Shown here: one piece after another, positions 41,953 through 49,568 of the stretch
Position numbering within the stretch: position 1 is the first letter of the stretch
Layout: each line of letters starts with the position of its first letter
Assembly (NCBI RefSeq): GCF_029892285.1
Contig: NZ_JARXVM010000003.1
Span: forward strand, 248,001 to 312,000
Origin: Rhizobium sp. SG_E_25_P2
GTDB taxonomy: Bacteria; Pseudomonadota; Alphaproteobacteria; Rhizobiales; Rhizobiaceae
Direction: 5' to 3'
DNA: 64,000 bases
Made by a program: the position numbers and the translations under genes
Notes under the pieces: generated by a model
Databases searched by the model: none
Seen by the model: only the letters and a program-made list of their open reading frames with translations
What the model was told of the DNA's origin: nothing

Positions 41953-42345
41953 TTAGCCGCCCTGCGCCCGCAGGCGGGGATGGATGGCGTTCTTTTTCCA
42001 GCTGAACGCAGTGTCGATTTCGCGGATTTCGAGCGTCAGCGCGAAATGCGGGGTTGCGAATTGCGGCGCGAGAAATTTCGTGACGGCGGCGAAAATCGCC
42101 TCTCCGGTCTCCTTGCGATCGTCCTGGCTACGGCCCATGCCGACGCGGAACGACATATCGATGAAACCGTTGGCCTCGAGCAGGTCGGCGACCGCATAGG
42201 CATCGCAGCGGATGGCGCGAACACGCACAGCACCCAGTTCGAACAGGCCGGTGTCCAGGATCGTCTGGTGAACAACGCGACACAAAGCGGAAAAATCCAC
42301 TGCGTCGCCCAAATTGGCGGAATATTCCATTGTAAAGTGGGGCAT
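41953..42345 (-). CDS. hpaF: 5-carboxymethyl-2-hydroxymuconate delta-isomerase
   Basis: 130-residue member of the tautomerase superfamily (CHMI). It begins MPHFTMEYSANLGD, so after removal of Met the N-terminal proline is the catalytic base, as in the known enzyme. Later blocks are MSFRVGMGRSQDDRKETGEAIFAAV and FALTLEIREIDTAFSWKKN, typical for HpaF. It isomerises 5-carboxymethyl-2-hydroxymuconate. CGGGAGGATCC precedes the ATG. First gene of the hpaFEDGHI operon; a palindromic operator lies just upstream, shared with hpaR. Confidence 0.95.
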   Translation of the reverse strand: MPHFTMEYSANLGDAVDFSALCRVVHQTILDTGLFELGAVRVRAIRCDAYAVADLLEANGFIDMSFRVGMGRSQDDRKETGEAIFAAVTKFLAPQFATPHFALTLEIREIDTAFSWKKNAIHPRLRAQGG

Positions 42346-42370
42346 GGATCCTCCCGATCCGCTCTTGTAA

Positions 42371-42382
42371 TTAACATGTTAA
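42371..42382. promoter_or_regulatory. Palindromic operator between hpaF and hpaR
   Basis: Perfect 12-base palindrome TTAACATGTTAA, 26 bases upstream of hpaF and 70 upstream of hpaR. AT-rich palindromes of this kind are MarR-family sites; HpaR is the obvious ligand, by position. Confidence 0.7.
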
Positions 42383-42451
42383 CAAAATGATCGAGCTTGT
42401 CAAGCAGCTTGCGCGTCGATCTCCAGCGTTACGATTGCAAAAAGGCGGGAA

Positions 42452-42943
42452 ATGAAGTTAGAACCCGGCATGACAGAAAGACCGACCACCAAGATCGCCC
42501 AGGACGCCTTCTTGCCGCGCAACACCCGACGATCCCTGCCGATCGCATTGCTGCGCGCGCGCGAAGCCGTGATGAGCCACTTCCGGCCGATGCTGAGCGC
42601 TCATGACATGACCGAGCAGCAATGGCGCGTCATCCGCATTCTTGCCGAACAGGATACTGTCGACGCCTCCGAAATGGCCGATAAAGCCTTCATTTTGGCT
42701 CCCAGCCTGACACGGATCATCCGATCGCTCGAAGAGCGCGGCATCATCGCCAAGCTGAAGGACGCGAATGACGGACGCCGGGTTCTCCTGAAGATTACGC
42801 CGGCTGGCTTGGCCATCATCAATGAGGTCGCGCCAGAGAGCCGCATGATATACGAGCGCCTCGAGACGCATTTCGGGCCAGAAAAGATCGACCTTCTGCT
42901 TGACCTCCTCGACGAGATATCGACCTTTAACGAAGACGCGTGA
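42452..42943 (+). CDS. hpaR: Homoprotocatechuate operon repressor, MarR family
   Basis: MarR-type regulator of 163 residues. Typical HpaR beginning RRSLPIALLRAREAVMSHFRPMLSAHDMTEQQWRVIRIL, a winged helix TVDASEMADKAFILAPSLTRIIRSLEERGII and the wing DANDGRRVLLKITPAG. In the known system HpaR represses the meta-cleavage operon and is released by 4-hydroxyphenylacetate or its 3-hydroxy and dihydroxy analogs. ATG 42452 or a second ATG at 42470 may be the start. Divergent from hpaF with a shared palindrome; convergent with the kinase gene (6-base gap). Confidence 0.93.
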   Translation: MKLEPGMTERPTTKIAQDAFLPRNTRRSLPIALLRAREAVMSHFRPMLSAHDMTEQQWRVIRILAEQDTVDASEMADKAFILAPSLTRIIRSLEERGIIAKLKDANDGRRVLLKITPAGLAIINEVAPESRMIYERLETHFGPEKIDLLLDLLDEISTFNEDA

Positions 42944-42949
42944 ACCCGC

Positions 42950-43924
42950 TCAGACAGCATCGGATAGCGCTCGCGCTTCTGCGACATATCGCGCCAATCG
43001 TTCAGCGGAGTCCGGCAATTCCGGCCGGGCGCCGACCCAACCGATATAGGTGAGACTGCGCAACAGCAAGAAAAGCGGCAACTGGGCGAGATCGGCGTCG
43101 CTCAAATGTTTTTGGCTACGATAGCCGTGGATCAACGCGGCTTCGATCAGTTGATAAAGCGGTTCGTGACGGTTGCGCAAAAGTGTTGTGGCGATGTCAA
43201 ACAGCCGCCAACCGAAACCGCAATCATCAAAGTCGATAAAGGCGATGCCCGACGCGCCGATAAAGACGTTCTCGCGCACCAGATCGGCGTGAACAAGCCC
43301 GAAATCGAGCGTTTCGGCCACTTCGGCAAGGCGATCTCTCAATTGGCCGCGTAGCGCCACAAGATACCGCCGGTCGATCTCGGCAAGCCCCGCCACATCC
43401 CAGAAACGGCCCCAGACAGGTTGTTCGCCAAGAAGTCCATTCGCGTCCCATTGAGGGCGTGAAAAATGCGCGGGACGCCGCCAGCGGTCGGCGATTTCAT
43501 GCATCCTGGCCATGGATGCTCCGATGTCGTGAAACAGAGCTTCCAGTTCGTCGGCGCCCTGGGCAAGCGGCGCGCCGGATTCGCCCAGGGGGACGCCGTC
43601 GACCCAATCGATCAGGTCCGCAAATTGCGGCTCGTCTCCATCAAGCGAAATCAACAGCCGTCCATCAGACGCTGCGATCGGTTCTGGCGCCCGAAGTCCA
43701 TTTCGCCGCAGGTCGTCCATCCAGTGCAATTCGGACAGAAGCGCCCATTCGGAGTGGTATCCCGGCCGATGCAGCCGGAGCGCGGCCTTTTGACCATGGG
43801 CGAGGCGGACTTTGAAAACGGCGTTCTCGCGATATTTCAGCAACTGCGGGGTTTGGTCCTGCAGATCCCAGGCCGCCATGGCCCTGATGGCGCGGGCTTG
43901 CAAATCGTCAATGATTGCACTCAC
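42950..43924 (-). CDS. APH-family small-molecule kinase (hydroxylysine/homoserine-kinase-like)
   Basis: Aminoglycoside-phosphotransferase-fold kinase of 324 residues. The N-lobe has LLKYRENAVFKVRLAHGQKAALRLHRP (nucleotide-binding Lys). The catalytic loop is H212-A-D214-L-V-R-E-N219 and the metal Asp is in IAFIDFDDCGFG (about 231-233). APH members next to class III aminotransferase-fold phospholyases phosphorylate hydroxylated amines (mammalian hydroxylysine kinase with 5-phosphohydroxylysine phospho-lyase is the established precedent). Here the gene starts at GTG 43924, two bases after the stop of such an aminotransferase. Last gene of the IclR operon. The substrate is inferred to be a beta-hydroxy-amine; see findings. 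Confidence 0.85.
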   Translation of the reverse strand: MSAIIDDLQARAIRAMAAWDLQDQTPQLLKYRENAVFKVRLAHGQKAALRLHRPGYHSEWALLSELHWMDDLRRNGLRAPEPIAASDGRLLISLDGDEPQFADLIDWVDGVPLGESGAPLAQGADELEALFHDIGASMARMHEIADRWRRPAHFSRPQWDANGLLGEQPVWGRFWDVAGLAEIDRRYLVALRGQLRDRLAEVAETLDFGLVHADLVRENVFIGASGIAFIDFDDCGFGWRLFDIATTLLRNRHEPLYQLIEAALIHGYRSQKHLSDADLAQLPLFLLLRSLTYIGWVGARPELPDSAERLARYVAEARALSDAV

Positions 43925-43926
43925 GG

Positions 43927-45210
43927 TCAGAGCCCCGCCAACACGTCGTCGAGTGTTTGCAGCATGAGATCCGCATTGTCTTGGCTGAAAGGCATCGGCG
44001 GACGGATCTTGGTGGCGTTCTGGTGAATTCCAAGTTTGCCCATCAAGACGCCGCGCTGCCGCATCTCGTTGATCACGGTCGTGGCGAGATTGGTTGCCGG
44101 CTCCCTGGTTTTCTGATCGAGCACCAGTTCGGCTCCGAAAAACAGCCCGCTGCCGCGGACATTGCCAATCAGATCATGCTTTTCCGCCAGCCGCGACAGG
44201 CCGTCGCGCGCATATTCGCCCACGACGCGGGCGTTTTCCATCAGCAGTTCGTCCGTCAACACATCCAGCACTGCCGAGGCGGCTGCGCAGGACACTGGAT
44301 TGCCGCCGAAGGTATTGAAATAGCGGAAAGCCTTGCGGAAGGCGTTCAATGTGTCCGAGCTCGCCACGACGCCGCCAATTGGATGGCCATTTCCCATCGG
44401 CTTGCCGAGGGTGACGACGTCGGGAACGATCCCGGCGCGCTGATGCCCCCACATATGCGTGCCGGTGCGACCAAAGCCCGGTTGTACTTCATCGCAGATC
44501 AAAAGGCCGCCGGCTTTGCGGACCAGATCAGCTGCTTTCTTGAGAAAGCCGTCGGGCAGTTCGGGGAAACCTTCATTGGCGAAGAAGGGGTCGATGATCA
44601 GAGCCGAAAAGCCATGGGGCGACGCCTGCAGGGAGGCGATCGCTTCCTCGATCGCCTGGGCCCAGGCATTGGTGAATGCCTCGCCCGGTTCGCCGCCCAG
44701 TGGCCGATACCCGTCGGGCGCTGGCACATGCCGGACATGGCCGCCGTAACCGCCGACCGGCGGCATGCGGGTCGACAGCTGCGACACTGCGGCGGTGTTG
44801 CCGTGATAGGTACGGTCTGTCGCGATCACCCCGGTTTTGCCGGTCACGGCTTGGGCCATGCGCAGCGCGATATCGTTGGCCTCGCTGCCGGTGCAGGTGA
44901 GGATTGCGGTGTCCAGGCTTTCATGGAAGGTCGCCGTCAGCTTCTCGACATAATCGAGAATGCCTTCATGCAGATACCGCGTATGGGTGTTGAGCATGGA
45001 AGCCTGCTTGCAGATGGCCTCGACCACGCGAGGGTGACAATGGCCGACATGCGGGACATTGTTATAGCAGTCGAGATAGCGTTTGCCGTCTGCATCCCAG
45101 AGCCAGACGCCCTCTGCCTTCACCAGATGAACGGGGTCGAGATAGAATGTCGACATGTTTTTGCCAAGCAGTCGCTCGCGGCGGGCGAGAAGCGCGGTCT
45201 TGTCGTTCAT
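43927..45210 (-). CDS. Class III aminotransferase-fold enzyme, phospholyase-like (AGXT2L-type)
   Basis: PLP enzyme of 427 residues. It has YLDCYNNVPHVGHCHPRVVEAI, LTCTGSEANDIALR, the Asp of LLICDEVQPGFGRTG and the Schiff-base Lys of VTLGKPMGNGHP. The CYNNVPHVGHCHP and FFANEGFPELPDGF blocks are those of ethanolamine-phosphate and phosphohydroxylysine phospho-lyases rather than of ordinary omega-transaminases. Such enzymes eliminate phosphate and ammonia to yield an aldehyde. It starts at ATG 45210, one base after the upstream aminotransferase stop, with GGGAGGCAAG. Directly followed by the APH kinase gene, the expected partner. Confidence 0.85.
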   Translation of the reverse strand: MNDKTALLARRERLLGKNMSTFYLDPVHLVKAEGVWLWDADGKRYLDCYNNVPHVGHCHPRVVEAICKQASMLNTHTRYLHEGILDYVEKLTATFHESLDTAILTCTGSEANDIALRMAQAVTGKTGVIATDRTYHGNTAAVSQLSTRMPPVGGYGGHVRHVPAPDGYRPLGGEPGEAFTNAWAQAIEEAIASLQASPHGFSALIIDPFFANEGFPELPDGFLKKAADLVRKAGGLLICDEVQPGFGRTGTHMWGHQRAGIVPDVVTLGKPMGNGHPIGGVVASSDTLNAFRKAFRYFNTFGGNPVSCAAASAVLDVLTDELLMENARVVGEYARDGLSRLAEKHDLIGNVRGSGLFFGAELVLDQKTREPATNLATTVINEMRQRGVLMGKLGIHQNATKIRPPMPFSQDNADLMLQTLDDVLAGL

Positions 45211-45211
45211 C

Positions 45212-46573
45212 TCACTTGCCTCCCGTCGCAGCATGAAGGCCTGCGTCCACCGCAGACACGATCCGGGATACATCCTTCGCGGTCACGACGAGCGGCGGCG
45301 AGATAATGACGTTGCAGCCGGATGTTCGGATCATCACCCCCTCGGCATAGGCCGTGTCGAAGACCTTCTGAACCACATCCTTGGCGGCTCCAGCCTTGGT
45401 CTTGCGGTCGGAGACGAGCTCCAGCGCGCACATCAGGCCGCGGCCGCGCACATCGCCGACCAGTTCATGCGTGTCCATAAGAGCCTGAAGGCCGGCCAAC
45501 AACTCGTCGCCGCGCGCCGCCGCATTGGCGGCGACATTCAGGCGGCTTGTTTCCTTGAGTGTGGCCAGCGCCGCCGCAGCGCCGACGGGATGACCGGAAT
45601 AGGTATAGCCGTGGCCGATCGACCCGATCGCCCCCTTTGAATTTTCAAACGCAGTTGCGATCTTGTCGGCGATCATCACGGCGCCGAACGGGAAATAGCC
45701 ATTGGTGATCGCCTTGGCGGCGCACATGAAGTCGGGCTTGACGCCCCAGCCGCGAGAACCGGTCCAGGCTCCGGTGCGGCCGAATGCGGTGATCACCTCG
45801 TCTGCGATCAGCAGAATGCCGTGACGGTCGCAGATGCCGCGCATCAGCGGCATGAAGGTTTCGTGTGGAACGATGACGCCGCCCGACCCCAACACCGGCT
45901 CCATGATCATCGCGGCAATCGTGTCGGCGCCCTGGAAGGCGATTTCGTCCTCGAACTGGCGGGCGATCGCCTGGGCGATTTCTGCGGGATCGGACGTGTT
46001 GAATGGGTTGCGGTATTCATAGGGCGCGGCGAGATGAAAGACGCCTGGCAGCAGCGGTTCATAGTTGCGGCGGAAATTGGCGTTGCCGTTCACGGAGGCG
46101 CCACCGAAATGGGTGCCGTGATAGCCCTTCTTCAGAGCCACGAATTTGGTGCGCTCCGGCTGGCCGTTGATCTTGTGATACTGGCGAGCCAGGCGAAGGG
46201 CAGTTTCCACTGAATCCGACCCGCCCGAGGTGAAGAAGGCGCGTGTCAGTCCGTCTTCCTTGAACCATTCCGACAGTTCATAGGACAGTTCGATCGCCTT
46301 GTCGGTGGAAGTGCCGCGAAAGGCGGAGTAGTAGGGCAGGGCGTCAAGCTGATCGCGGATCGCCTGCTTTACCGGTTCGCAGGAGTAGCCGAGATTGACA
46401 TTCCAGAGGCCGCCGACGGCGTCGAGCAGCGTCTTGCCGTTGACATCGGTGACTTCGACGCCTTCGGCTGCCTGGATGATATGCGGCGGGTTGGTCTGCA
46501 TTTCAGCGGGATGCGCCATGGGATGCCACATATGGCGCGCATTGTTCTCGGTCAGGAAGTTGGTTTCACGCAT
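45212..46573 (-). CDS. Class III omega-aminotransferase (pyruvate-type)
   Basis: PLP-dependent aminotransferase of 453 residues. It has HMWHPMAHPAEMQTNPP at the N-terminus, FFTSGGSDSVETALRLARQYH, LLIADEVITAFGRTG (PLP Asp) and MCAAKAITNGYFPFGAVM (Schiff-base Lys). The pattern matches beta-alanine/taurine/omega-amino acid:pyruvate transaminases. ATG 46573 follows GTGAGG; a TTG at 46603 overlapping the HAD stop is less likely. Differs clearly from the phospholyase-like neighbour; it could transaminate a primary amine (for example an arylethylamine) or recycle amino groups to alanine. Confidence 0.9.
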   Translation of the reverse strand: MRETNFLTENNARHMWHPMAHPAEMQTNPPHIIQAAEGVEVTDVNGKTLLDAVGGLWNVNLGYSCEPVKQAIRDQLDALPYYSAFRGTSTDKAIELSYELSEWFKEDGLTRAFFTSGGSDSVETALRLARQYHKINGQPERTKFVALKKGYHGTHFGGASVNGNANFRRNYEPLLPGVFHLAAPYEYRNPFNTSDPAEIAQAIARQFEDEIAFQGADTIAAMIMEPVLGSGGVIVPHETFMPLMRGICDRHGILLIADEVITAFGRTGAWTGSRGWGVKPDFMCAAKAITNGYFPFGAVMIADKIATAFENSKGAIGSIGHGYTYSGHPVGAAAALATLKETSRLNVAANAAARGDELLAGLQALMDTHELVGDVRGRGLMCALELVSDRKTKAGAAKDVVQKVFDTAYAEGVMIRTSGCNVIISPPLVVTAKDVSRIVSAVDAGLHAATGGK

Positions 46574-46599
46574 CGGGGTCCTCACATAATCCGGTTGAT

Positions 46600-47259
46600 T
46601 CAAAGTCCGAGCAACTGAAGTGCGCGGCGATAGCTGTCGGCGGGGCGGGTGACGTCGAAATGCACATGCGGCAGGCCGACGGCGACCGCTCCCTCTATGT
46701 TCTTGGCCTGATCGTCGACGAAAACGCAGTTTTCGCGGTCCAGCCCGAGTTCGGCGAGAACGAGTTCATAGGCCCTGGGATCGGGCTTGAGGATCTGTGT
46801 GTAGGTGGCGTCGACGATCACGTCGAAGAGTTCGATCAGGGGAAATCGTTTGCGGAAATCCACGCCGTAGAAAAGATCGAGCTCATTGGACAGGATAGCC
46901 AGTTTCAGACCCGCGGCGTGCGCGGTCAGGATCGCGTCACGCGCCTCTGGCCGCAACACCAGTTCCGGCTCGGCGCCGCGAGCGCGCTGCACAAAGGTCT
47001 TCATGTCCGTCCAGGTTTCTCCGACAAGCGCGCCGACCTCCCGCGTTCGGCTCATCCAGTAGTCGCGTTCGGTGATCTCTCGCGCCTGCATACGCTCCCA
47101 CAACCGATCGGACGACGGATCGAAGGGGCCGCGCCAGGTCAAGGAGCCGGGCTGAAGACCGAGTGCGCGCTCCGTCTCGTCATGGGTCTCGAAAAGTGTT
47201 CGGGTTACGACCCCGCCAAAATCGAGGATCAGCGCCTTTTGTGAATTGTCCGTGCTCAT
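46600..47259 (-). CDS. HAD-superfamily hydrolase (subfamily IA)
   Basis: Haloacid-dehalogenase-like hydrolase of 219 residues. Motif I KALILDFGGVVTR (nucleophile Asp13), motif II LAILSN (Ser), motif III Lys in LKPDPRAYE and motif IV CVFVDDQAKNIEGA. The small helical cap is of the C1 type. Likely a phosphatase acting on a small phosphorylated metabolite, which would fit a kinase-containing pathway (repair or removal of a dead-end phosphate ester). Its ATG overlaps the UPF0261 stop (ATGA). No specificity can be read from sequence. Confidence 0.88.
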   Translation of the reverse strand: MSTDNSQKALILDFGGVVTRTLFETHDETERALGLQPGSLTWRGPFDPSSDRLWERMQAREITERDYWMSRTREVGALVGETWTDMKTFVQRARGAEPELVLRPEARDAILTAHAAGLKLAILSNELDLFYGVDFRKRFPLIELFDVIVDATYTQILKPDPRAYELVLAELGLDRENCVFVDDQAKNIEGAVAVGLPHVHFDVTRPADSYRRALQLLGL

Positions 47260-48509
47260 GGGCGTCCCTTTGCGACGAGTCCCTCTTCCACCCAGGCATC
47301 GAGAATTTCGAGCGCCTTGGCGGCAAATTCGGGCGAATTGATATGGGCGTCGATCTCTTCATACCGCGCAGTGGCAGGCACGGCCTGGCGCATCGCGTCG
47401 ATGAAAGCGTTGAGCGCGTCTGGCTCATGCAGCGGCTCGCCCTTCTGATCCCATTCCTGGATCCCCTGGATCGGCAGGATAAAGGCAACGGGCGACGCTA
47501 CGCCCGACAGTTTTGCGCCAATGACCTCGGCTATCTCGCGACGCCCGGCAGGATCGGTGGTGATGGAGGCGATCAGCCTGTTATGGGCATGAAAGGGCCG
47601 TTCGGCGAAGCGTTGGGGCAGGGGGCTCCAGGCCTGCAGGTCCACCATGTCAACCGCCCCCGGCGCCACGATCTGCGGAATTCCGGCCAAGCCCGCATTT
47701 TCCATCCGATCCGGCCCGGAAGTGACGACGGTGCCATTGTGGTGATTGGAGATTTCCTGGATGCAGAAATCGAAGACTGCGGCAAAGCCCTTTTGGGCCG
47801 CGATCGCCTCGAACGCCCGTCCGCCCATGCCGGTGGCGTGAAAGACGGCGACGTCATAGCCCCGGCGTTCGAGCTCGGGCCTGAGATATTTCATATATTT
47901 GAGGCAGGAAGATCCAAGTGAGGTCATTCCGATCAGCGGTCGGTCGCCTTTCGGTCGTGCGCCGTGGCGCGCGGCGCCAACGACGGCGCCGCAAGCCTGG
48001 GACAGAACAGAGCCACAGATATCGTTCAGCCCGTAGAGACCTCCCGCCCACAGGATCATCATCAAATCGGGGGCGATCCGTTCCGGCGGGATAAGATGCG
48101 AATAGGCGATGGTGGAAACCACGAATTTGGGAATGCCAAGCGGCAAGACGGCCGCGACGTCGAGTGCGAGATCGGTGCCCATGGAGCCGCCAAGCGCGAC
48201 CATTCCGTCTACCCCGCCCTCTTCAAAGAGGGTTCTGACGAGCGTGCATGCTCCTTTCGCCATCATCGCCATCGAGCTGTTTTCATCGCCGCTGTCGATT
48301 ATGTCCTGGATCGTAGCGTTGACCGCGAAGGCAATGTCATGCCGTGAGAAATCGGGTGTATAGGGCGGGTCTCCCAGCACGCTGACATCAATCATCACGG
48401 CCTGTCCGCCGGCTTGCGCGATTGTCCTGGCCATGAAGGTCAATTCGTCGCTTTTGGTGTCGCCAGTGCCGATCACCACTATCCTGGGTTTGCGCGCTTG
48501 ATCGCTCAT
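47256..48509 (-). CDS. UPF0261 / Tm-1-like ATP-binding domain protein
   Basis: 417-residue protein of the UPF0261 family, named after the N-terminal ATP-binding domain of tomato Tm-1. Landmarks are VVIGTGDTKSDELTFMARTI, DGMVALGGSMGTDLALDVAAVLPLGIPK, IGMTSLGSSCLKYMKYL, VFHATGMGGRAFE and PGAVDMVDLQAWSPLP. Usually a separate TIM-barrel partner is encoded next to it, but none is seen here. The biochemical role is unknown in bacteria; it occurs in catabolic operons. Overlaps both neighbours (IclR stop, HAD start) by ATGA, so it is part of a rigidly coupled operon. Confidence 0.9.
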   Translation of the reverse strand: MSDQARKPRIVVIGTGDTKSDELTFMARTIAQAGGQAVMIDVSVLGDPPYTPDFSRHDIAFAVNATIQDIIDSGDENSSMAMMAKGACTLVRTLFEEGGVDGMVALGGSMGTDLALDVAAVLPLGIPKFVVSTIAYSHLIPPERIAPDLMMILWAGGLYGLNDICGSVLSQACGAVVGAARHGARPKGDRPLIGMTSLGSSCLKYMKYLRPELERRGYDVAVFHATGMGGRAFEAIAAQKGFAAVFDFCIQEISNHHNGTVVTSGPDRMENAGLAGIPQIVAPGAVDMVDLQAWSPLPQRFAERPFHAHNRLIASITTDPAGRREIAEVIGAKLSGVASPVAFILPIQGIQEWDQKGEPLHEPDALNAFIDAMRQAVPATARYEEIDAHINSPEFAAKALEILDAWVEEGLVAKGRP

Positions 48510-49294
48510 CCCGTTTCTCTCCCTCGTTGCAGCGCCGCCTGTTCCTTGCGGTCGACGCCGAAAAATGCTTCTGAAATCCGTCTGGCTGCTGCTGCGGCGG
48601 CAAGCCCGTGCTGCCTGATTCTGGCGGCATCCGTGCGCACCAAGGGCGCTGCCACGGTGATGCAGCCGATCGGCCTTGCTTTCGGATCCGATATTGCCGC
48701 GGACGTGCTGAAGACCCCTGCCTCCATGCCCTGGCGATTGATGGAGTAACCGTCGGTGCGCGTCTGTTCGATCGCCTTGCGGAAGGACGCTTCGTCGCAG
48801 GTGGTGTAGTTGGTGAACGCCGGCATCGGACCGGTCGCCGCCGCGTCCACGTCCTTGTCGGGACAGGCTGCGATGAAGGCGAGACCGGATGCGGTTGCGT
48901 GAAACGGCAACAACGTTCCGATGGCAATGAAGACCCGATGCGCCTTGGTCGAATCTTCGACATACACTGTCGATAGGCGGCCGCCGGAGTATTCAGACAG
49001 GTGAACTGTTTCGCCGCAGTCTTCCATCAACTGACGAACGAAAGGAATGGCGGTTTTCAGAAACGGATAGCGCGCCTCGCGGATGCGTCCGAGTCTAACC
49101 GGAGCCGAACCCAGACGGTACTTTCGGTTGTCAGGGAGCTGCTCCACGAAGCCATGCTTTTCAAGCTCGACGAGGAAGCGTCTCGTGGTCGCCTTGTCCA
49201 GCCCGCAGGCGACGGCGACCTCGGTGAGGCCCGCATCCCTATCCATGAGCGATAGCGTGTCCAGCAATGTCAGAGCTTTACTGATCGTTCCCAT
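48506..49294 (-). CDS. IclR-family regulator
   Basis: Regulator of 262 residues. The winged helix is TISKALTLLDTLSLMDRDAGLTEVAVACGLDKATTRRFL (about 2-40), followed by the IclR effector domain (YPFLKTAIPFVRQLMEDCGETVHLSEY, RVFIAIGTLLPFHATASGLAFIA, INRQGMEAGVFSTSAAI). Start ATG 49294 has GAGGAAAA; the open frame to 49444 runs through the promoter. It overlaps the next gene (ATGA), so it is the first gene of the six-gene operon it probably regulates, together with the divergent permease-dehydrogenase unit. A GGTT...AACC dyad lies upstream. Confidence 0.93.
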   Translation of the reverse strand: MGTISKALTLLDTLSLMDRDAGLTEVAVACGLDKATTRRFLVELEKHGFVEQLPDNRKYRLGSAPVRLGRIREARYPFLKTAIPFVRQLMEDCGETVHLSEYSGGRLSTVYVEDSTKAHRVFIAIGTLLPFHATASGLAFIAACPDKDVDAAATGPMPAFTNYTTCDEASFRKAIEQTRTDGYSINRQGMEAGVFSTSAAISDPKARPIGCITVAAPLVRTDAARIRQHGLAAAAAARRISEAFFGVDRKEQAALQRGRETG

Positions 49295-49437
49295 TTTTTC
49301 CTCGTGTTCCGGACTTTCGAGTCCGGTTCTGGTGGTTTCCCACCCGTCAAGCGCGCCTTCGCCAGCGCCGAGATACTTAACATGCGAAATAACTTGACAG
49401 GTGACGCGGCTTTTTGCAAGTCTATATTTGAAGCACT

Positions 49438-49454
49438 GGTTCATTATTTAAACC
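49438..49454. promoter_or_regulatory. Dyad in the IclR/permease intergenic region
   Basis: GGTTCATTATTTAAACC, 6 of 8 base pairs symmetric around a central A, about 145 bases upstream of the IclR start and 115 upstream of the permease start. Candidate IclR operator controlling both directions. Confidence 0.45.
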
Positions 49455-49568
49455 ATGCTTAGGCCGGTTTGCAAAGAGCACTCAAAACAGCCGCAGCCGG
49501 ATCGAACTGGAGGATCGTCGCCCATCGGTGGCGGAAAAATCGCAACGCCAAAGGGGAGCTTACGCGAT

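Noticed and set aside
43915-45306. Plus-strand open frame of 463 residues opposite the aminotransferase gene
   Set aside because: Shadow of the phospholyase-like gene.
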